Shown here: piece by piece, positions 43,188 to 53,487 of the stretch | How positions within the stretch are numbered: position 1 is the first letter of the stretch | How the letters are laid out: the number at the start of each line of letters is the position of its first letter | DNA from: Panacagrimonas sp965216845 | GTDB lineage: Bacteria; Pseudomonadota; Gammaproteobacteria; Nevskiales; Nevskiaceae | Reading direction: 5' to 3' | Length of the DNA stretch: 64,000 nucleotides | Assembly (NCBI GenBank): GCA_965216845.1 | Contig: OZ244200.1 | Coordinates: 2,542,001 to 2,606,000, forward strand | Notes under the pieces: model-generated | The model's input: the letters and a program-made list of their open reading frames with translations, nothing else | Told to the model about the DNA's origin: nothing | Databases searched by the model: none | Translations under genes and position numbers: made by a program

Positions 43188-45662
43188 CTAACCGTCGAGC
43201 TGCGCGCGCCTGGTCTGGTCTGCGTCCATCAGGGCTTTGCGGATTTGCGGATGCGCCCGGTCCACCGGTTCGAAATCAGATCGGCTCAGTTCATACACCG
43301 TACATGGCGTGACAGCGCGCACCGTTGCTGCGCGTGGCGCGCGGTGTAACAGGGCCATCTCGCCAAAAAAATCACCCGCCATCAAGGTGGCGACTTCGCG
43401 CTCGCCGTCAGGCGTATTGATCACCACGCGGAGCACGCCGCGCGCAATGAGAAACAGCGAATCACCGCTTTCTCCGGCTTGAATGATATTGGCGCCGGCC
43501 GGGGTGGTTTTTTCCTGCAAGCGATCCGCCAGCTTGGAGAACTCGGCATCGGTCACCTCGGCGAAGAACGGCACCTTTTTCAGCAGCTCCTTGGGTTCGG
43601 TGCGCAGCTTGTCGGCTTCCAGCCCGCGCAAGCGATCCAGCGCCACTTCGGTTGCGTGCAACAAACCTTCGGCGGCGCTGGCGCTGAGCGTTCCATGGTC
43701 GGCGCGGCTGGAGTAGACCTCGGACTCGGCGAGTAATCCCATCCTGGCGGCGTGACGCGCCTGCATTGCAGCGACGAATTCCGGGAACTGTTCGGCCGTG
43801 TCATCCAGTTGCCGATGCGCCTGACCCCGCGCCTGCTCGTAATGTTGACGCAGTTCATGGCGTAGACGCGCGTCAACCAGGGTGTCGGGCGCAACCAGAT
43901 CCAGGCGGTCAAGCACGCCGGTACTGGTCTGGAATTGCGCCCATGCGGCCTGATACTCCGCCGCCACCTGGGCAATGGCCCGCTTCTGCGACAAGCCCGG
44001 AATCACCGCGGACATCGCGTCGATGATGCCCGACATGCGGCCCTGAGTGCTCAACTTGCTGAGTTGCCGATCCGGCAAGGCGCCGCGATGGCGTGCCGCG
44101 TCCAGATGGACCGCATTGGCGTTCAGCAGCAGACGAAACACGCGCTCGTCCAGATGGCCCTTGTCGAACAGGTCGTGCAGCAGCTCGCGCTCGGCGGTCA
44201 GCGCGCGACTTGCGGCGAGTGCCCGTTCGGCGTCGCCGTGTACTTCCTTGCCGCGGATGTCGTCGAGCCTGTCCCGGCAGGCGGTTTTTTCCGCCGAATA
44301 GGCAGCGGTCAGGCGATTGGCAATGGCGGTGGAAAACACGCCGCCGGCGGACAGCTCCGGCAAGCGTTTCAGCGCCAGCGATTTGGCTTCCAGAATGCTC
44401 TCGGCCTTGGCCATGCGATCCGGCAGCGGCGGCGTGCCCAGACCCAGTTTGCGCACCAAAGGGTCCATGGTGACGCCCTGCACCAGCAGCGTGAACAGCA
44501 CGCCGCCGATCACCAGCGCGGTGAACTGCTCCTTGTAGGCAAAGGCATCGGGCAGGCTCAGCACGATGGCCAGCGCGATGGCGCCGCGCAGTCCGCCCCA
44601 GTACATCACCGCCTTGTAGGCCGGACTGATGGCTTGGGCGCCGGGCAGCCGGTCCACCAGCGGCGTCAGGCCGAAGACGATCAGCGCACGCGAAAACAGC
44701 ATGCCGCCGATCAGCCAGGCCAGGGTACCGCCCAGATCCGAGAACAGCCGCAGATCCACCGCCAGTCCCACCATCAGGAAGATCAGTGCGGTGGCGACGA
44801 AGGCCATGTATTCCCAGAAGTGCTCCAGATAGCTGCGCACCGAACGCGACACCCGCATCCAGCCGCGATTGCCGAACACCAGGCCGGCGGTGACGGTGGC
44901 CATCACTCCGCTGACGTGCAGCGCCTCTTCGGCCAGCAGGAAGGAGACATAGGCGAGAATGGTGGTGAGGGTGATCTCCACTTCGGCCTGCGCCCGCACC
45001 CGCCCGAGAACGAAGTGGGTCAGCTCCGCGCAGGCCCAACCCACCAGAATGCCGCCGACGAAAACGATGAAAAAGTCGACCAGGCCAGAACCCACCTCGG
45101 CCAGCGTGATGGTGCCGGCCATCGCGATGCCCACCAGAATGCGCGACAGCACGATGGAGGTGGCGTCGTTGAACAGGCTCTCGCCTTCCACCAGCACGGT
45201 CAGCCGTTGCGGTGCGCCCAGTCGCTTGAACAGCGCGATCACCGCCACCGGGTCGGTGGCCGAAAGAATCGCTCCCAGCAGCAGGGCGGCGGCCAGCGGA
45301 ATGGCGGTGCCCACGCTCAGAATGCCGCCGATGATGAAGGTGGACAGCAACAGACCCGGCACCGCCAAGGTCAGAACCGGGACCAGGTTTCGTCGCAGAT
45401 CGCGCAAGTCCAGATGGAATGCCGATTCGAACACCAGCGCCGGAAGAAACACGTAAAGAATCAGATCGGCTGAGATTCTCAGCTCGCTGATGGGCGCCAG
45501 CAGGGGCACCAGATGTCCCAGTTCGCCCAACAGAATGCCGCCGATCAGCAAGGCCACCGAAAACGGAAAACGCAGCCGGTCGGAAAGTGCCTGAATGGCG
45601 ATGGCGATCAGCAACAGGCCGACCAGCCCCGCAACGATTTCCGCGGTATGTGATGCGTGCAT
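43188..45662 (-). CDS. CPA1 Na+/H+ antiporter with C-terminal cyclic-nucleotide-binding domain
   Basis: An 824-residue NhaP/SOS1-like antiporter from ATG 45662, preceded by GGGGGAG. The membrane part (about residues 10-410) has twelve hydrophobic helices and the ion-site motif GESLFNDATSIVL. A long cytoplasmic coiled region follows, and the C-terminus (about 690-820) is a cNMP-binding fold: GDSLFLIARGVLRVVI, GDFFGEMALLHRAPRAATVRA. The domain could let cAMP or another ligand gate sodium or potassium export. It stands alone. Confidence 0.92.
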   Translation of the reverse strand: MHASHTAEIVAGLVGLLLIAIAIQALSDRLRFPFSVALLIGGILLGELGHLVPLLAPISELRISADLILYVFLPALVFESAFHLDLRDLRRNLVPVLTLAVPGLLLSTFIIGGILSVGTAIPLAAALLLGAILSATDPVAVIALFKRLGAPQRLTVLVEGESLFNDATSIVLSRILVGIAMAGTITLAEVGSGLVDFFIVFVGGILVGWACAELTHFVLGRVRAQAEVEITLTTILAYVSFLLAEEALHVSGVMATVTAGLVFGNRGWMRVSRSVRSYLEHFWEYMAFVATALIFLMVGLAVDLRLFSDLGGTLAWLIGGMLFSRALIVFGLTPLVDRLPGAQAISPAYKAVMYWGGLRGAIALAIVLSLPDAFAYKEQFTALVIGGVLFTLLVQGVTMDPLVRKLGLGTPPLPDRMAKAESILEAKSLALKRLPELSAGGVFSTAIANRLTAAYSAEKTACRDRLDDIRGKEVHGDAERALAASRALTAERELLHDLFDKGHLDERVFRLLLNANAVHLDAARHRGALPDRQLSKLSTQGRMSGIIDAMSAVIPGLSQKRAIAQVAAEYQAAWAQFQTSTGVLDRLDLVAPDTLVDARLRHELRQHYEQARGQAHRQLDDTAEQFPEFVAAMQARHAARMGLLAESEVYSSRADHGTLSASAAEGLLHATEVALDRLRGLEADKLRTEPKELLKKVPFFAEVTDAEFSKLADRLQEKTTPAGANIIQAGESGDSLFLIARGVLRVVINTPDGEREVATLMAGDFFGEMALLHRAPRAATVRAVTPCTVYELSRSDFEPVDRAHPQIRKALMDADQTRRAQLDG

Positions 45663-45888
45663 TGCGCTCCCCCGCCCTGGCTTTTTGCTGAGTCTACGCT
45701 GGATCGCTGTCCGTGCCGGCAGTCTGCGTGCAGTCGCGCCGCGCCGCAAGCGCCGTGACGGCCCGAGGCCGCCCCCGTTTCTGACCCCGACCCCTCGGCG
45801 ATACAATCAGCCGGTGAGCAGCGCAAGGCTCGGCCTGGTGCCGGCTCGCGCTGATCAGAGCACGAACAATTGGATCCGGAGGAGACCC

Positions 45889-46305
45889 ATGTCCAAGATC
45901 GTCGGCGGCTGCCTGTGCGGACAGGTTCGCTATCAAAGCGATGCAGAACCCCTGATGACCGCCATCTGCCACTGCAAGAGCTGTCAGAAACAGGCCGGCA
46001 CCGCCTATTCCACGCTGATCGGAGTTCCCGCCGATGCGCTGCGCGTTGAAGGAGCGCCCAAGGTCTATCAGGATCAGGGGCTGGAAAGCGGACAGCCGGT
46101 GTACCGCAGCTTCTGCGGCAATTGCGGCTCGCCCTTGTTCAGCGATGTCGATGCCTTCCCCGGCGTGCGTTTCCTCAAGGCCGGCACGCTGGACGATGCC
46201 AGCTGGCTGCAACCGCAAGTTCAGTTCTGGTGCGAAACCGAACAGCCCTGGGCCGGCGACGTGAACCAGATTCCCCGCGTGCCGCGCAACCCGCCGGCGC
46301 AATGA
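45889..46305 (+). CDS. GFA-family (Mss4-fold) zinc protein
   Basis: A 138-residue glutathione-dependent formaldehyde-activating-type protein. The zinc cysteines are in GGCLCGQVRY, CHCKSCQKQAG and FCGNCGSPLF, exactly the family pattern. GGAG lies 5 nt before ATG 45889. Although named for formaldehyde, most members have unknown substrates. It is followed by a VOC protein and putA in the same direction. Confidence 0.9.
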   Translation: MSKIVGGCLCGQVRYQSDAEPLMTAICHCKSCQKQAGTAYSTLIGVPADALRVEGAPKVYQDQGLESGQPVYRSFCGNCGSPLFSDVDAFPGVRFLKAGTLDDASWLQPQVQFWCETEQPWAGDVNQIPRVPRNPPAQ

Positions 46306-46347
46306 TGCAATATTCACCGATCAACAATCGACAATGAGGAGAAACAA

Positions 46348-46722
46348 ATGATTGCGTACACCACCGTCGGCACCACCGACCTGAGCCGCGCCGCCGGCTT
46401 TTATGACGCCTTGTTCAGCGAACTGGGCGCAAAACGCCTGCTGGAAAACGAGCGCCTCATCGCCTGGGGCACCGGCATGGATGCACCGATGTTTCTGGTC
46501 TGCATTCCCTGGGATGACAAGCAAGCATCACCCGGTAACGGCCAGATGGTCTCGCTGGCCATGCCCAGCAAGCAAGCGGTGAATGAGCTCCATGCCAAGG
46601 CCATTTCGCTCGGCGCCAGCGATGAGGGCGAACCCGGCCCGCGCGGCGCCGGCTTTTATCTGGCCTATTTCCGCGACCTGGACGGCAACAAGCTGGCTTG
46701 CTTTCATCCAAACATCGGATAA
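46348..46722 (+). CDS. VOC-superfamily (glyoxalase-fold) protein
   Basis: A 124-residue single-domain vicinal-oxygen-chelate protein: IAYTTVGTTDLSRAAGFYDALF opens the first beta-alpha-beta repeat, and FYLAYFRDLDGNKLACFHP is the typical end with possible metal ligand. It could be a lyase, dioxygenase or resistance protein; the substrate is unknown. AGGAG lies 9 nt upstream of the ATG. Confidence 0.88.
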   Translation: MIAYTTVGTTDLSRAAGFYDALFSELGAKRLLENERLIAWGTGMDAPMFLVCIPWDDKQASPGNGQMVSLAMPSKQAVNELHAKAISLGASDEGEPGPRGAGFYLAYFRDLDGNKLACFHPNIG

Positions 46723-46794
46723 GCAAACGTCGTGGGGACTTGAACCCGGCGCCCGCGCGCGCGATGCTGCTGCTGCCCGTCGCAGGAGCATTGC

Positions 46795-49700
46795 ATGCCA
46801 TTGGCCGGAACCGATTTTGTTCGCCCCACATCGATCCCGGAAGCGACACCGGCGCGCGCTGCGATTGCGCGGCTGGCGCTGGCGGATGAATCGGCCTGTC
46901 TGCGTGCCTTGCAGGCGGAACACCTGTTCGACCACGACACCGCCGATCGCATCAGCACGCAAGCGGCGGCGTGGATCAAAAACCTTCGCAAGCGCTCCGG
47001 AGGTCCGTCTCGTCTGGACGCGTTTCTACAGGAATACGGGCTTTCCAGCCAGGAAGGCATTGCCCTGCTTTGCCTGGCCGAAGCCCTGTTGCGCACACCC
47101 GACGCCGACACCGCCGACCGCCTGATTGCGGACAAGATCGGGCCTGCCAACTGGGCGCAACATCTGCGGCATTCGCCATCGGCTTTCGTCAACGCCGGAA
47201 CCTGGGGGCTACTGCTGACCGGACGGCTGATCTGGCCACCAACGGCCGAAACCTTGCGACAAGACCTCAAGCGCTGGTTCGCCCGCAGTCGTTCGGCGGT
47301 GATCCGCGCCAGCCTGCGTCAGGCCATGCACCTGATGGGAACGCAGTTCGTTCTGGGGCAGGACATCGAGTTGGCCCTGCGCCGTTGCGCCGAAGCCGGA
47401 ACCGAAGCCGACACGGGTCATCGATATTCCTTCGACATGCTCGGCGAAGCCGCGCTTACCCAAGCCGACGCCGATCGATACTTCCAGCGCTACCTGGACG
47501 CGATCAAAAAAGTCGGCGGTCACTTCCCACGGCCTTGGCGGAATTCGCGACAAGGCCCCGGCATCTCGGTGAAGCTTTCGGCCTTGCATCCGCGTTTCGA
47601 GGAATCGCAGGCACCGCACATTCACCAGGTGCTGAACGCGCGGCTCGTCGAACTGGCCAGGGCCTGTCAGCAACACGACTTGCAACTGACGGTCGATGCC
47701 GAGGAGGCCGACCGTTTGGAACTGAGCCTGGATGTGTTCGAGTCGGCTTTGAGCGCGGTTTGTGCCACCGGTTTCTCCGGGCTGGGCCTCGCCGTTCAAG
47801 CGGTGCAAAAACGTGCGCCGGCGGTGATCGATTGGCTGGGCGCCTTGTCGCGCCGACACGCCGTTCGTATTCCGGTGCGGCTGGTCAAGGGCGCCTACTG
47901 GGACACCGAGATCAAGCGCGCGCAACAGGCCGGTTTGTCGGACTACCCCGTGTTCACGCACAAGGCGGCAACCGATCTGTCCTATCTGGCTTGCGGCAAA
48001 CGCCTGTTGGCGGACACCGCAGCGTTCTACCCCATGTTTGCCACTCACAATGCGCACAGCATCGCCGCGCTGATGCAAATGGGCGCCCGAACCGCCGATT
48101 GCGAGTTCCAGCGGCTGCACGGCATGGGTCAGGCGCTTTATGCGCTGCTGCATGCGCAATACCAGCTGCCGTGTCGCATTTACGCCCCGGTTGGCGAGCA
48201 CGACCGTCTGCTGCCCTATCTGGTGCGACGCATGCTGGAAAACGGCGCCAATACCAGTTTTGTCCACGGCGTACATGATCCGGCCATCCCGATTCAGCGG
48301 CTCACCGAAAACCCGCTGGATACGCTTGCACGCTCTGCGGCGAAGCTGACCAAACCCGAAGCGCTGTTCGGCCGTCGCCCCGGCGCGCCGGGCATCTGGC
48401 TGGCGGATCGCAACACGCAAGCCGAACTGCAAACCCGGCTTGGGCGGATCACATTGCCGGCCGCCCACCCCGATGACCGGAACCCGGTGTTTGATCCAGC
48501 GGATCGGCGTCGCTTGCTTGGAAGCTGGCAGGCGCACCAGCCGCAGCAGCTGGAATCCTGCCTTGCGCAGGCGCAATCGGCGTTCCCGGCGTGGGCGGCG
48601 ACGCCGGTGCAAAGCCGCGCGATCATCATCGAGCGAGCCGCTGATCTGTTGTTGCGCCAACGCGCCCGCCTGTTATTCCTGCTGATTCGTGAAGCCGGCA
48701 AAACCCTGCCCGAGGCCGTTGCCGAATGGCGCGAAGCGGTGGATCTGATGCGCTATTACGCGCAACAGGCACGACGTCTGGCCGAGCACCCGCAACAAAT
48801 GGCCGGCATCAGCGGCGAATCCAATCAATTGCGCTGGCGTGGTCGCGGCGTCTTTGCCTGCATTTCCCCATGGAATTTTCCGCTGGCGATCTTTGTTGGC
48901 CAAATCAGCGCCGCGCTGCTGGCCGGAAACTGCGTGATCGCCAAACCGGCGCCACAGACCTGTTTGATCGCGCGAGAAGTCGTCGCCCTGCTGGCGGCGG
49001 CGGGCTTGCCGGCTGAAGTTCTGCACTTGCTGCTTGGCGATGCCAGCGTTGGTGCGGCGCTGATTGAGCGGCGCCAGATTTGCGGGGTTGCCTTCACCGG
49101 TTCGTTCGACGGCGCGCGGCAGATCGCGCGCCGGCTGATGTCGCGCGATGCCCCGCTGCCGACGCTGATTGCCGAAACCGGTGGGCAGAATGTGATGATT
49201 GCCGACAGCACCGCCCTGCCCGAGCAACTGTGTCGCGATGTGTTGATATCGGCTTTCGGCGCCGCGGGTCAGCGCTGTTCGGCCTTGCGCCTGCTGTATC
49301 TGCAGGAACAGCAGGCGCAGGCCGTCACCGACATGTTGCGCGGCGCGTTGCAAGCGCTGCGGATCGGTGATCCGGGCCTGCTCAGCACCGACATCGGCCC
49401 GCTCATCGACGCCGATGCCGTTGCCGCCTTGCAACGGCATGCGCAAACCCTGCGGCACAAGCATCAGCTGTTGACCCAACTCGAATTGCCGCGCGCCTGC
49501 GCGCACGGCCACTTCTTCGCACCTTGCATCGCTCGCGTCGACGGCATCGCCGAGCTGCAACGGGAACACTTCGGACCCATCCTGCACATCGCGCATTACG
49601 CCGCCGGTGAACTGGACAAGGTGCTGGATGCCATCAATGCCGCCGAGTTCGGCCTGACGCTGGGGGTGCACTCGCGCATTGAATCCACTTGGCGACGGGT

Positions 49701-49917
49701 GGCGGACACCGCACGCGTGGGCAATATCTATGTCAACAAGCCGATGACCGGGGCGGTGGTGGAATCGCAGCCGTTTGGCGGCGTGGCACGTTCCGGCACC
49801 GGCCCCAAAGCCGGCGGCCCGAATTATCTGCCGCGTTTCTTCCACGAGCAAAGCATCAGCATCAACACCAGCGCCATCGGCGGCGACCCGGCGCTGCTGG
49901 AGTCGGCACGCCACTGA
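46795..49917 (+). CDS. putA: Bifunctional proline dehydrogenase / P5C dehydrogenase
   Basis: A 1040-residue PutA that oxidises proline to glutamate in two steps. The PRODH barrel is at about 160-450 (RYSFDMLGEAALT near 211, GISVKLSALHPR near 257, VRLVKGAYWDTEIKRAQ near 361). The P5C dehydrogenase is at about 530-1000 (SPWNFPLAIFVGQ, catalytic Cys in GAAGQRCSALR near 824, VYVNKPMTGAVV). It lacks the N-terminal ribbon-helix-helix DNA-binding domain of E. coli PutA, so it is not self-regulating. AGGAG precedes ATG 46795. Confidence 0.97.
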   Translation: MPLAGTDFVRPTSIPEATPARAAIARLALADESACLRALQAEHLFDHDTADRISTQAAAWIKNLRKRSGGPSRLDAFLQEYGLSSQEGIALLCLAEALLRTPDADTADRLIADKIGPANWAQHLRHSPSAFVNAGTWGLLLTGRLIWPPTAETLRQDLKRWFARSRSAVIRASLRQAMHLMGTQFVLGQDIELALRRCAEAGTEADTGHRYSFDMLGEAALTQADADRYFQRYLDAIKKVGGHFPRPWRNSRQGPGISVKLSALHPRFEESQAPHIHQVLNARLVELARACQQHDLQLTVDAEEADRLELSLDVFESALSAVCATGFSGLGLAVQAVQKRAPAVIDWLGALSRRHAVRIPVRLVKGAYWDTEIKRAQQAGLSDYPVFTHKAATDLSYLACGKRLLADTAAFYPMFATHNAHSIAALMQMGARTADCEFQRLHGMGQALYALLHAQYQLPCRIYAPVGEHDRLLPYLVRRMLENGANTSFVHGVHDPAIPIQRLTENPLDTLARSAAKLTKPEALFGRRPGAPGIWLADRNTQAELQTRLGRITLPAAHPDDRNPVFDPADRRRLLGSWQAHQPQQLESCLAQAQSAFPAWAATPVQSRAIIIERAADLLLRQRARLLFLLIREAGKTLPEAVAEWREAVDLMRYYAQQARRLAEHPQQMAGISGESNQLRWRGRGVFACISPWNFPLAIFVGQISAALLAGNCVIAKPAPQTCLIAREVVALLAAAGLPAEVLHLLLGDASVGAALIERRQICGVAFTGSFDGARQIARRLMSRDAPLPTLIAETGGQNVMIADSTALPEQLCRDVLISAFGAAGQRCSALRLLYLQEQQAQAVTDMLRGALQALRIGDPGLLSTDIGPLIDADAVAALQRHAQTLRHKHQLLTQLELPRACAHGHFFAPCIARVDGIAELQREHFGPILHIAHYAAGELDKVLDAINAAEFGLTLGVHSRIESTWRRVADTARVGNIYVNKPMTGAVVESQPFGGVARSGTGPKAGGPNYLPRFFHEQSISINTSAIGGDPALLESARH

Positions 49918-50041
49918 TCCGCGGGCGTGGCGTCATCCCTGCAAAACGTGGAGAATGCGGCGCTTGGCTTGGGCGCCGGCAGGCGTTTGAGCGCACAATC
50001 CTGACCGCTGGGCACGGCCCGCGCTAACACTGTATTTTCCC

Positions 50042-50812
50042 ATGACACTGCGAGTTGTTTTCAATCAAAAAGGGGGCGTGGGCAAGACCACCATCGTTTG
50101 CAATCTGGCCGCCGTGGCGGCCGCACGCGGACGCAGAACTCTGGTGATCGACCTGGATACCCAGGCCAATGCCACCCAGTACTTGCTGGGTAGCGGTCCG
50201 CGCAAGCCGCGCAAGAACATCGCCGACTTCTTTGAATCCACGCTTTCGTTCTCACTGCAAAGCCCCTCGTTTTCCAGCTACGTGACCGGTACGCCGTTTG
50301 ACCGGCTGGACGTGATCAGTGCCGATCCGCGCCTGGAAGAACTGATCGTCAAGCTCGAATCCAAGCAGAAGATTTACAAACTGCGCGATGCGCTGCGCAA
50401 ACTGCGCGGCTATGACGAGGTGTTCATCGATACGCCGCCGGCGCTCAACTTCTACTCGCGCTCGGCGCTGATCGCCTGCCAGCGCGTGCTGGTTCCGTTT
50501 GATTGCGACGAGTTTTCCCGGCAGGCGCTATACACGCTGCTGGAAAACCTGGCGGAAATCCGTGAGGACCACAATCCGGCGCTGCTCACCGAAGGCATCA
50601 TCGTCAATCAGTTTCAACCGCGCGCCAAACTGCCGGCACGGGTGGTCGAAGAACTCACCGCCGAAGGTCATCCCCTGCTGAGCGAAACGCTGGCGCCTTC
50701 GGTCAAGGTCAAGGAGTCGCATGAGCAACACCTGCCGATCATCCATTTCGAACCCAAGCACCGCGTTGCGAAAGACTTTCTGGCGCTAGCCGATCGCCTG
50801 GGCATCAAGTAA
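50042..50812 (+). CDS. ParA-family ATPase without ParB partner
   Basis: A 256-residue MinD/ParA-type ATPase. The deviant Walker A is NQKGGVGKTTIVCNLA, Walker A' region is LVIDLDTQANAT, and Walker B is DEVFIDTPPALNF. No parB, minC or chromosome-partition neighbours are present, so it may position some other cargo. Its last 27 bp overlap the 3' end of murI on the opposite strand. Confidence 0.9.
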   Translation: MTLRVVFNQKGGVGKTTIVCNLAAVAAARGRRTLVIDLDTQANATQYLLGSGPRKPRKNIADFFESTLSFSLQSPSFSSYVTGTPFDRLDVISADPRLEELIVKLESKQKIYKLRDALRKLRGYDEVFIDTPPALNFYSRSALIACQRVLVPFDCDEFSRQALYTLLENLAEIREDHNPALLTEGIIVNQFQPRAKLPARVVEELTAEGHPLLSETLAPSVKVKESHEQHLPIIHFEPKHRVAKDFLALADRLGIK

Positions 50813-51592
50813 GGTCTGGGCGTCGCGCGCCAGGCGTACCGGATCCCGGCTGCAATGCCATTGGATCGGCGCTGAGCCGTGGCCGCTGTACAGCGCGCGC
50901 CCGGCGTCCAGCACACTGTGAACCCGTCGGGCAACCGCCTCGCCACTGTCCACAATCTGTACCCCGGGGCCGGCCACCCGCGCGATGGCCTCGCGCAACA
51001 ACGGGTAATGGGTGCAGCCCAACACCAGGACATCCGCCCGGTTCTCCAACAAGGGGCCGATGTATTGCCGAAGCAGCTGATCGGTGCGTTCACCATTCAG
51101 GCAAAGACTCTCGACCTGTTCCACCAGCCCCGGACAGGCCTGCGTCAGCAGATGCACGCCGTCGGCGTGGGCCTTCACCAGTTGCTGGAACTTGGCGCCG
51201 GCCAAGGCGGGGCCGGTCGCCAGCACACCAACGACCTTGCTTTGACTGAGCCTGGCGGCGGGTTTCACCGCCGGCTCCATGCCCACGAAAGGAATTGAAT
51301 GACGCGCGCGCAGCTCGGCGATGGCGGCAATGGTGGCGGTATTGCAGGCCAGCACGATCATTTTCACGCCGTCGGCCACCAGGCGCTCGGCAAGAACCGC
51401 GACACGTTGGCGAATCCGGCTGTCGTCCAAACTGCCGTAAGGACAGAACGCCCGATCCGCCGAGTAGATCAGACGCTCCAATGGCAGACGCTTGCGAATC
51501 TCATGCAGCACCGAAACGCCACCAAGGCCGGAATCAATCAGGCCGATGGGCGCCTCAGCGTTTGCGATGCGCCCGCAGTGCACTGGCGGCAA
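50786..51592 (-). CDS. murI: Glutamate racemase
   Basis: A 268-residue cofactor-independent racemase making D-glutamate for peptidoglycan. The two catalytic cysteines are in VLACNTATIAA and VLGCTHYPLLREA; IGLIDSGLGGVSVL marks the N-terminus. The first codon is TTG at 51592, or GTG at 51583; both are weakly supported. The sppA stop lies 13 nt upstream, so sppA-murI is likely one transcript. Confidence 0.96.
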   Translation of the reverse strand: MPPVHCGRIANAEAPIGLIDSGLGGVSVLHEIRKRLPLERLIYSADRAFCPYGSLDDSRIRQRVAVLAERLVADGVKMIVLACNTATIAAIAELRARHSIPFVGMEPAVKPAARLSQSKVVGVLATGPALAGAKFQQLVKAHADGVHLLTQACPGLVEQVESLCLNGERTDQLLRQYIGPLLENRADVLVLGCTHYPLLREAIARVAGPGVQIVDSGEAVARRVHSVLDAGRALYSGHGSAPIQWHCSRDPVRLARDAQTLLDAQAIG

Positions 51593-51604
51593 TCCGGATT
51601 GGAC

Positions 51605-53455
51605 TCACTGTTGCGCCCCCGAGGACGGTCGGCACATGCAATGCGCGTAGATACCCTTGGGATCGTTGAAGCGGTTCAGCCAGGCTTCCAGATCCGTTGT
51701 TTGCATCAGGCGCTGAATCGCTGCGTTGCGCAACAACGGAAGGTCCAGTTGCAATCGCCCGAAGAACGGTTTCAGCAATCCAAGGTTGAATGGTGTGGCT
51801 GGCGCGCGTTCAACCAGACGCCAGGCGCCGGCCTGCAGACCCGCCAGCTCGGCCGCGATTTCCGAGGCCCGGCGCAGTCCGCCCATTTCGTCGACCAGCC
51901 CGAGCTGTTGCGCGTCCTGACCGCTCCAGACACGGCCTTCAGCCAGCTTTTCGACCTGTTCCATCGGCAATCCTCGGCCCTGGGAAACACCGCCCAGAAA
52001 ATCCCGATAACCCTTGTCGATCTGCGATTGAATGATGGCCTTGACCTGCGCAGAAAGCGGCCGGTCGATCCGAAACGCACCGGCAAGAGAGGTAGTGCCA
52101 ACACCGTCGCTATGAATCCCCACCCGTTGCAGCGGCTCTTCAATGGTGGGAATCAGGCCGAAGATGCCAATCGATCCGGTCACCGTCGACGGGTGCGCCA
52201 GAATCCGATCCGCATCCATCGATACCCAGTACCCGCCGCTGGCCGCCACCGAACTCATTGAGGCGACCACCGGCTTGCCGGCGGCTTTCAGGGCCTGAAC
52301 GCCACGCCGGATTTGCTCGGATGCCCACACGCTGCCGCCCGGAGAGTCGACGCGCAACACCACCGCCGCGACACTGTTGTCCCGTCGCACCTGCTCCAGC
52401 AAACGGGAAACGGTCTCGCCACCGGCCTGACCGAATTCACCACGCCCATCGACGATCTCGCCCTGCACCACCACCAGTGCGATCTGTTTGGAAACCTGCT
52501 CGGTCGCCATGGGCTGGCTCGCCCGCAGATAGTGCAGATAATGGATCTGACGGAAACTGCCGTGTTTGCTGTCTTCGCCCACCTGCGCTTTCAAGCGCGA
52601 CCGGAATTCGCGCAGTGATTCGACATGCGTGACCAGGCCGCGATCCAGCGCATAGGCCGCCGCATCACCGCGATGTTGATTCAGACCTTGTTCGAAGCCT
52701 TCAACGTAGGCATGCGCCGCACCGGCTTCCAGGCCACGCGACTGGCTGGCCTGTGCATCGTATTCACGCCACAGATCACCCAGCCACTCCTGGTTGGCGC
52801 GCCTGGCCTGCGGTGACATGTCGTTTCGTATGAAAGGCTCCACCGCGGATTTGAACTCGCCCACGCGGAATACGTTGACGTTGACGCCGAGCTTTTCCAG
52901 ACCCTCGCGAAAGTAGTTGCCAAACAGACCAAAGCCCTGCAGGAACACGCCGCCCAACGGATCGATCGAAACCGTATCCGCGGCGCTGGCCGCCAGGTAG
53001 GCGCTCTGATCCATCACCGGACTGAAGGCGTGAATGGTCTTGCCGGCATCCTGAAAGGTCTTCATCGCCGCGCGCAGTTCCATCAGTTGCGGCATGCCGG
53101 CGGACCACATCGTATCCAGCTTGAGCACGGCGGTGCTGATGCGGTCATCCCGGGCGCCGCGTTCCAGGGCTTCGACCAGATCACGCAACAGAGTTTGAGA
53201 AGCCGGCTCGCCGGAAAACTGCTCGAACAAGCGCCGTCCCGGCTGATGGTCCAATTGTTCCACCAGGTTGCCCGACGGCCACACCACCAGCGCCATGTTC
53301 TCTTCCACCGTCGGCGCACGCCCGCCTTTGGCGGCCAACCACAACATGCCGACGAAAACCACCAGACTCAGCATGATGAACAGCTTGTAGAGCGTGCTCA
53401 TCACAGCCCAAAGGCCGTTGAACAGGCGGCGTATCAAGGAAGGTTTTTCGGTCAT
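51605..53455 (-). CDS. sppA: Signal peptide peptidase SppA, 67-kDa type
   Basis: A 616-residue membrane-anchored serine protease from ATG 53455 with an AGGA ribosome site. One N-terminal helix (LYKLFIMLSLVVFVGMLWL) is followed by two SppA domains. The catalytic lysine is in RVGEFKSAVEPFIRN near residue 202, and the nucleophilic serine is in SMSSVAASGGYWVSMD near 404, matching E. coli K209/S409. It degrades cleaved signal peptides. It follows nlpD directly. Confidence 0.96.
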   Translation of the reverse strand: MTEKPSLIRRLFNGLWAVMSTLYKLFIMLSLVVFVGMLWLAAKGGRAPTVEENMALVVWPSGNLVEQLDHQPGRRLFEQFSGEPASQTLLRDLVEALERGARDDRISTAVLKLDTMWSAGMPQLMELRAAMKTFQDAGKTIHAFSPVMDQSAYLAASAADTVSIDPLGGVFLQGFGLFGNYFREGLEKLGVNVNVFRVGEFKSAVEPFIRNDMSPQARRANQEWLGDLWREYDAQASQSRGLEAGAAHAYVEGFEQGLNQHRGDAAAYALDRGLVTHVESLREFRSRLKAQVGEDSKHGSFRQIHYLHYLRASQPMATEQVSKQIALVVVQGEIVDGRGEFGQAGGETVSRLLEQVRRDNSVAAVVLRVDSPGGSVWASEQIRRGVQALKAAGKPVVASMSSVAASGGYWVSMDADRILAHPSTVTGSIGIFGLIPTIEEPLQRVGIHSDGVGTTSLAGAFRIDRPLSAQVKAIIQSQIDKGYRDFLGGVSQGRGLPMEQVEKLAEGRVWSGQDAQQLGLVDEMGGLRRASEIAAELAGLQAGAWRLVERAPATPFNLGLLKPFFGRLQLDLPLLRNAAIQRLMQTTDLEAWLNRFNDPKGIYAHCMCRPSSGAQQ

Positions 53456-53487
53456 CTGAAGGTTTCCTGCTTGGGGCGGGTCCACGC

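Noticed and set aside
42820..43191. Plus-strand frames between the ANTAR gene and the antiporter
   Set aside because: No ribosome site, no recognisable domain and composition typical of random GC-rich frames.
47209..49914. Large minus-strand frames opposite putA
   Set aside because: Same reason: shadows of PutA codon use, with no recognisable protein.
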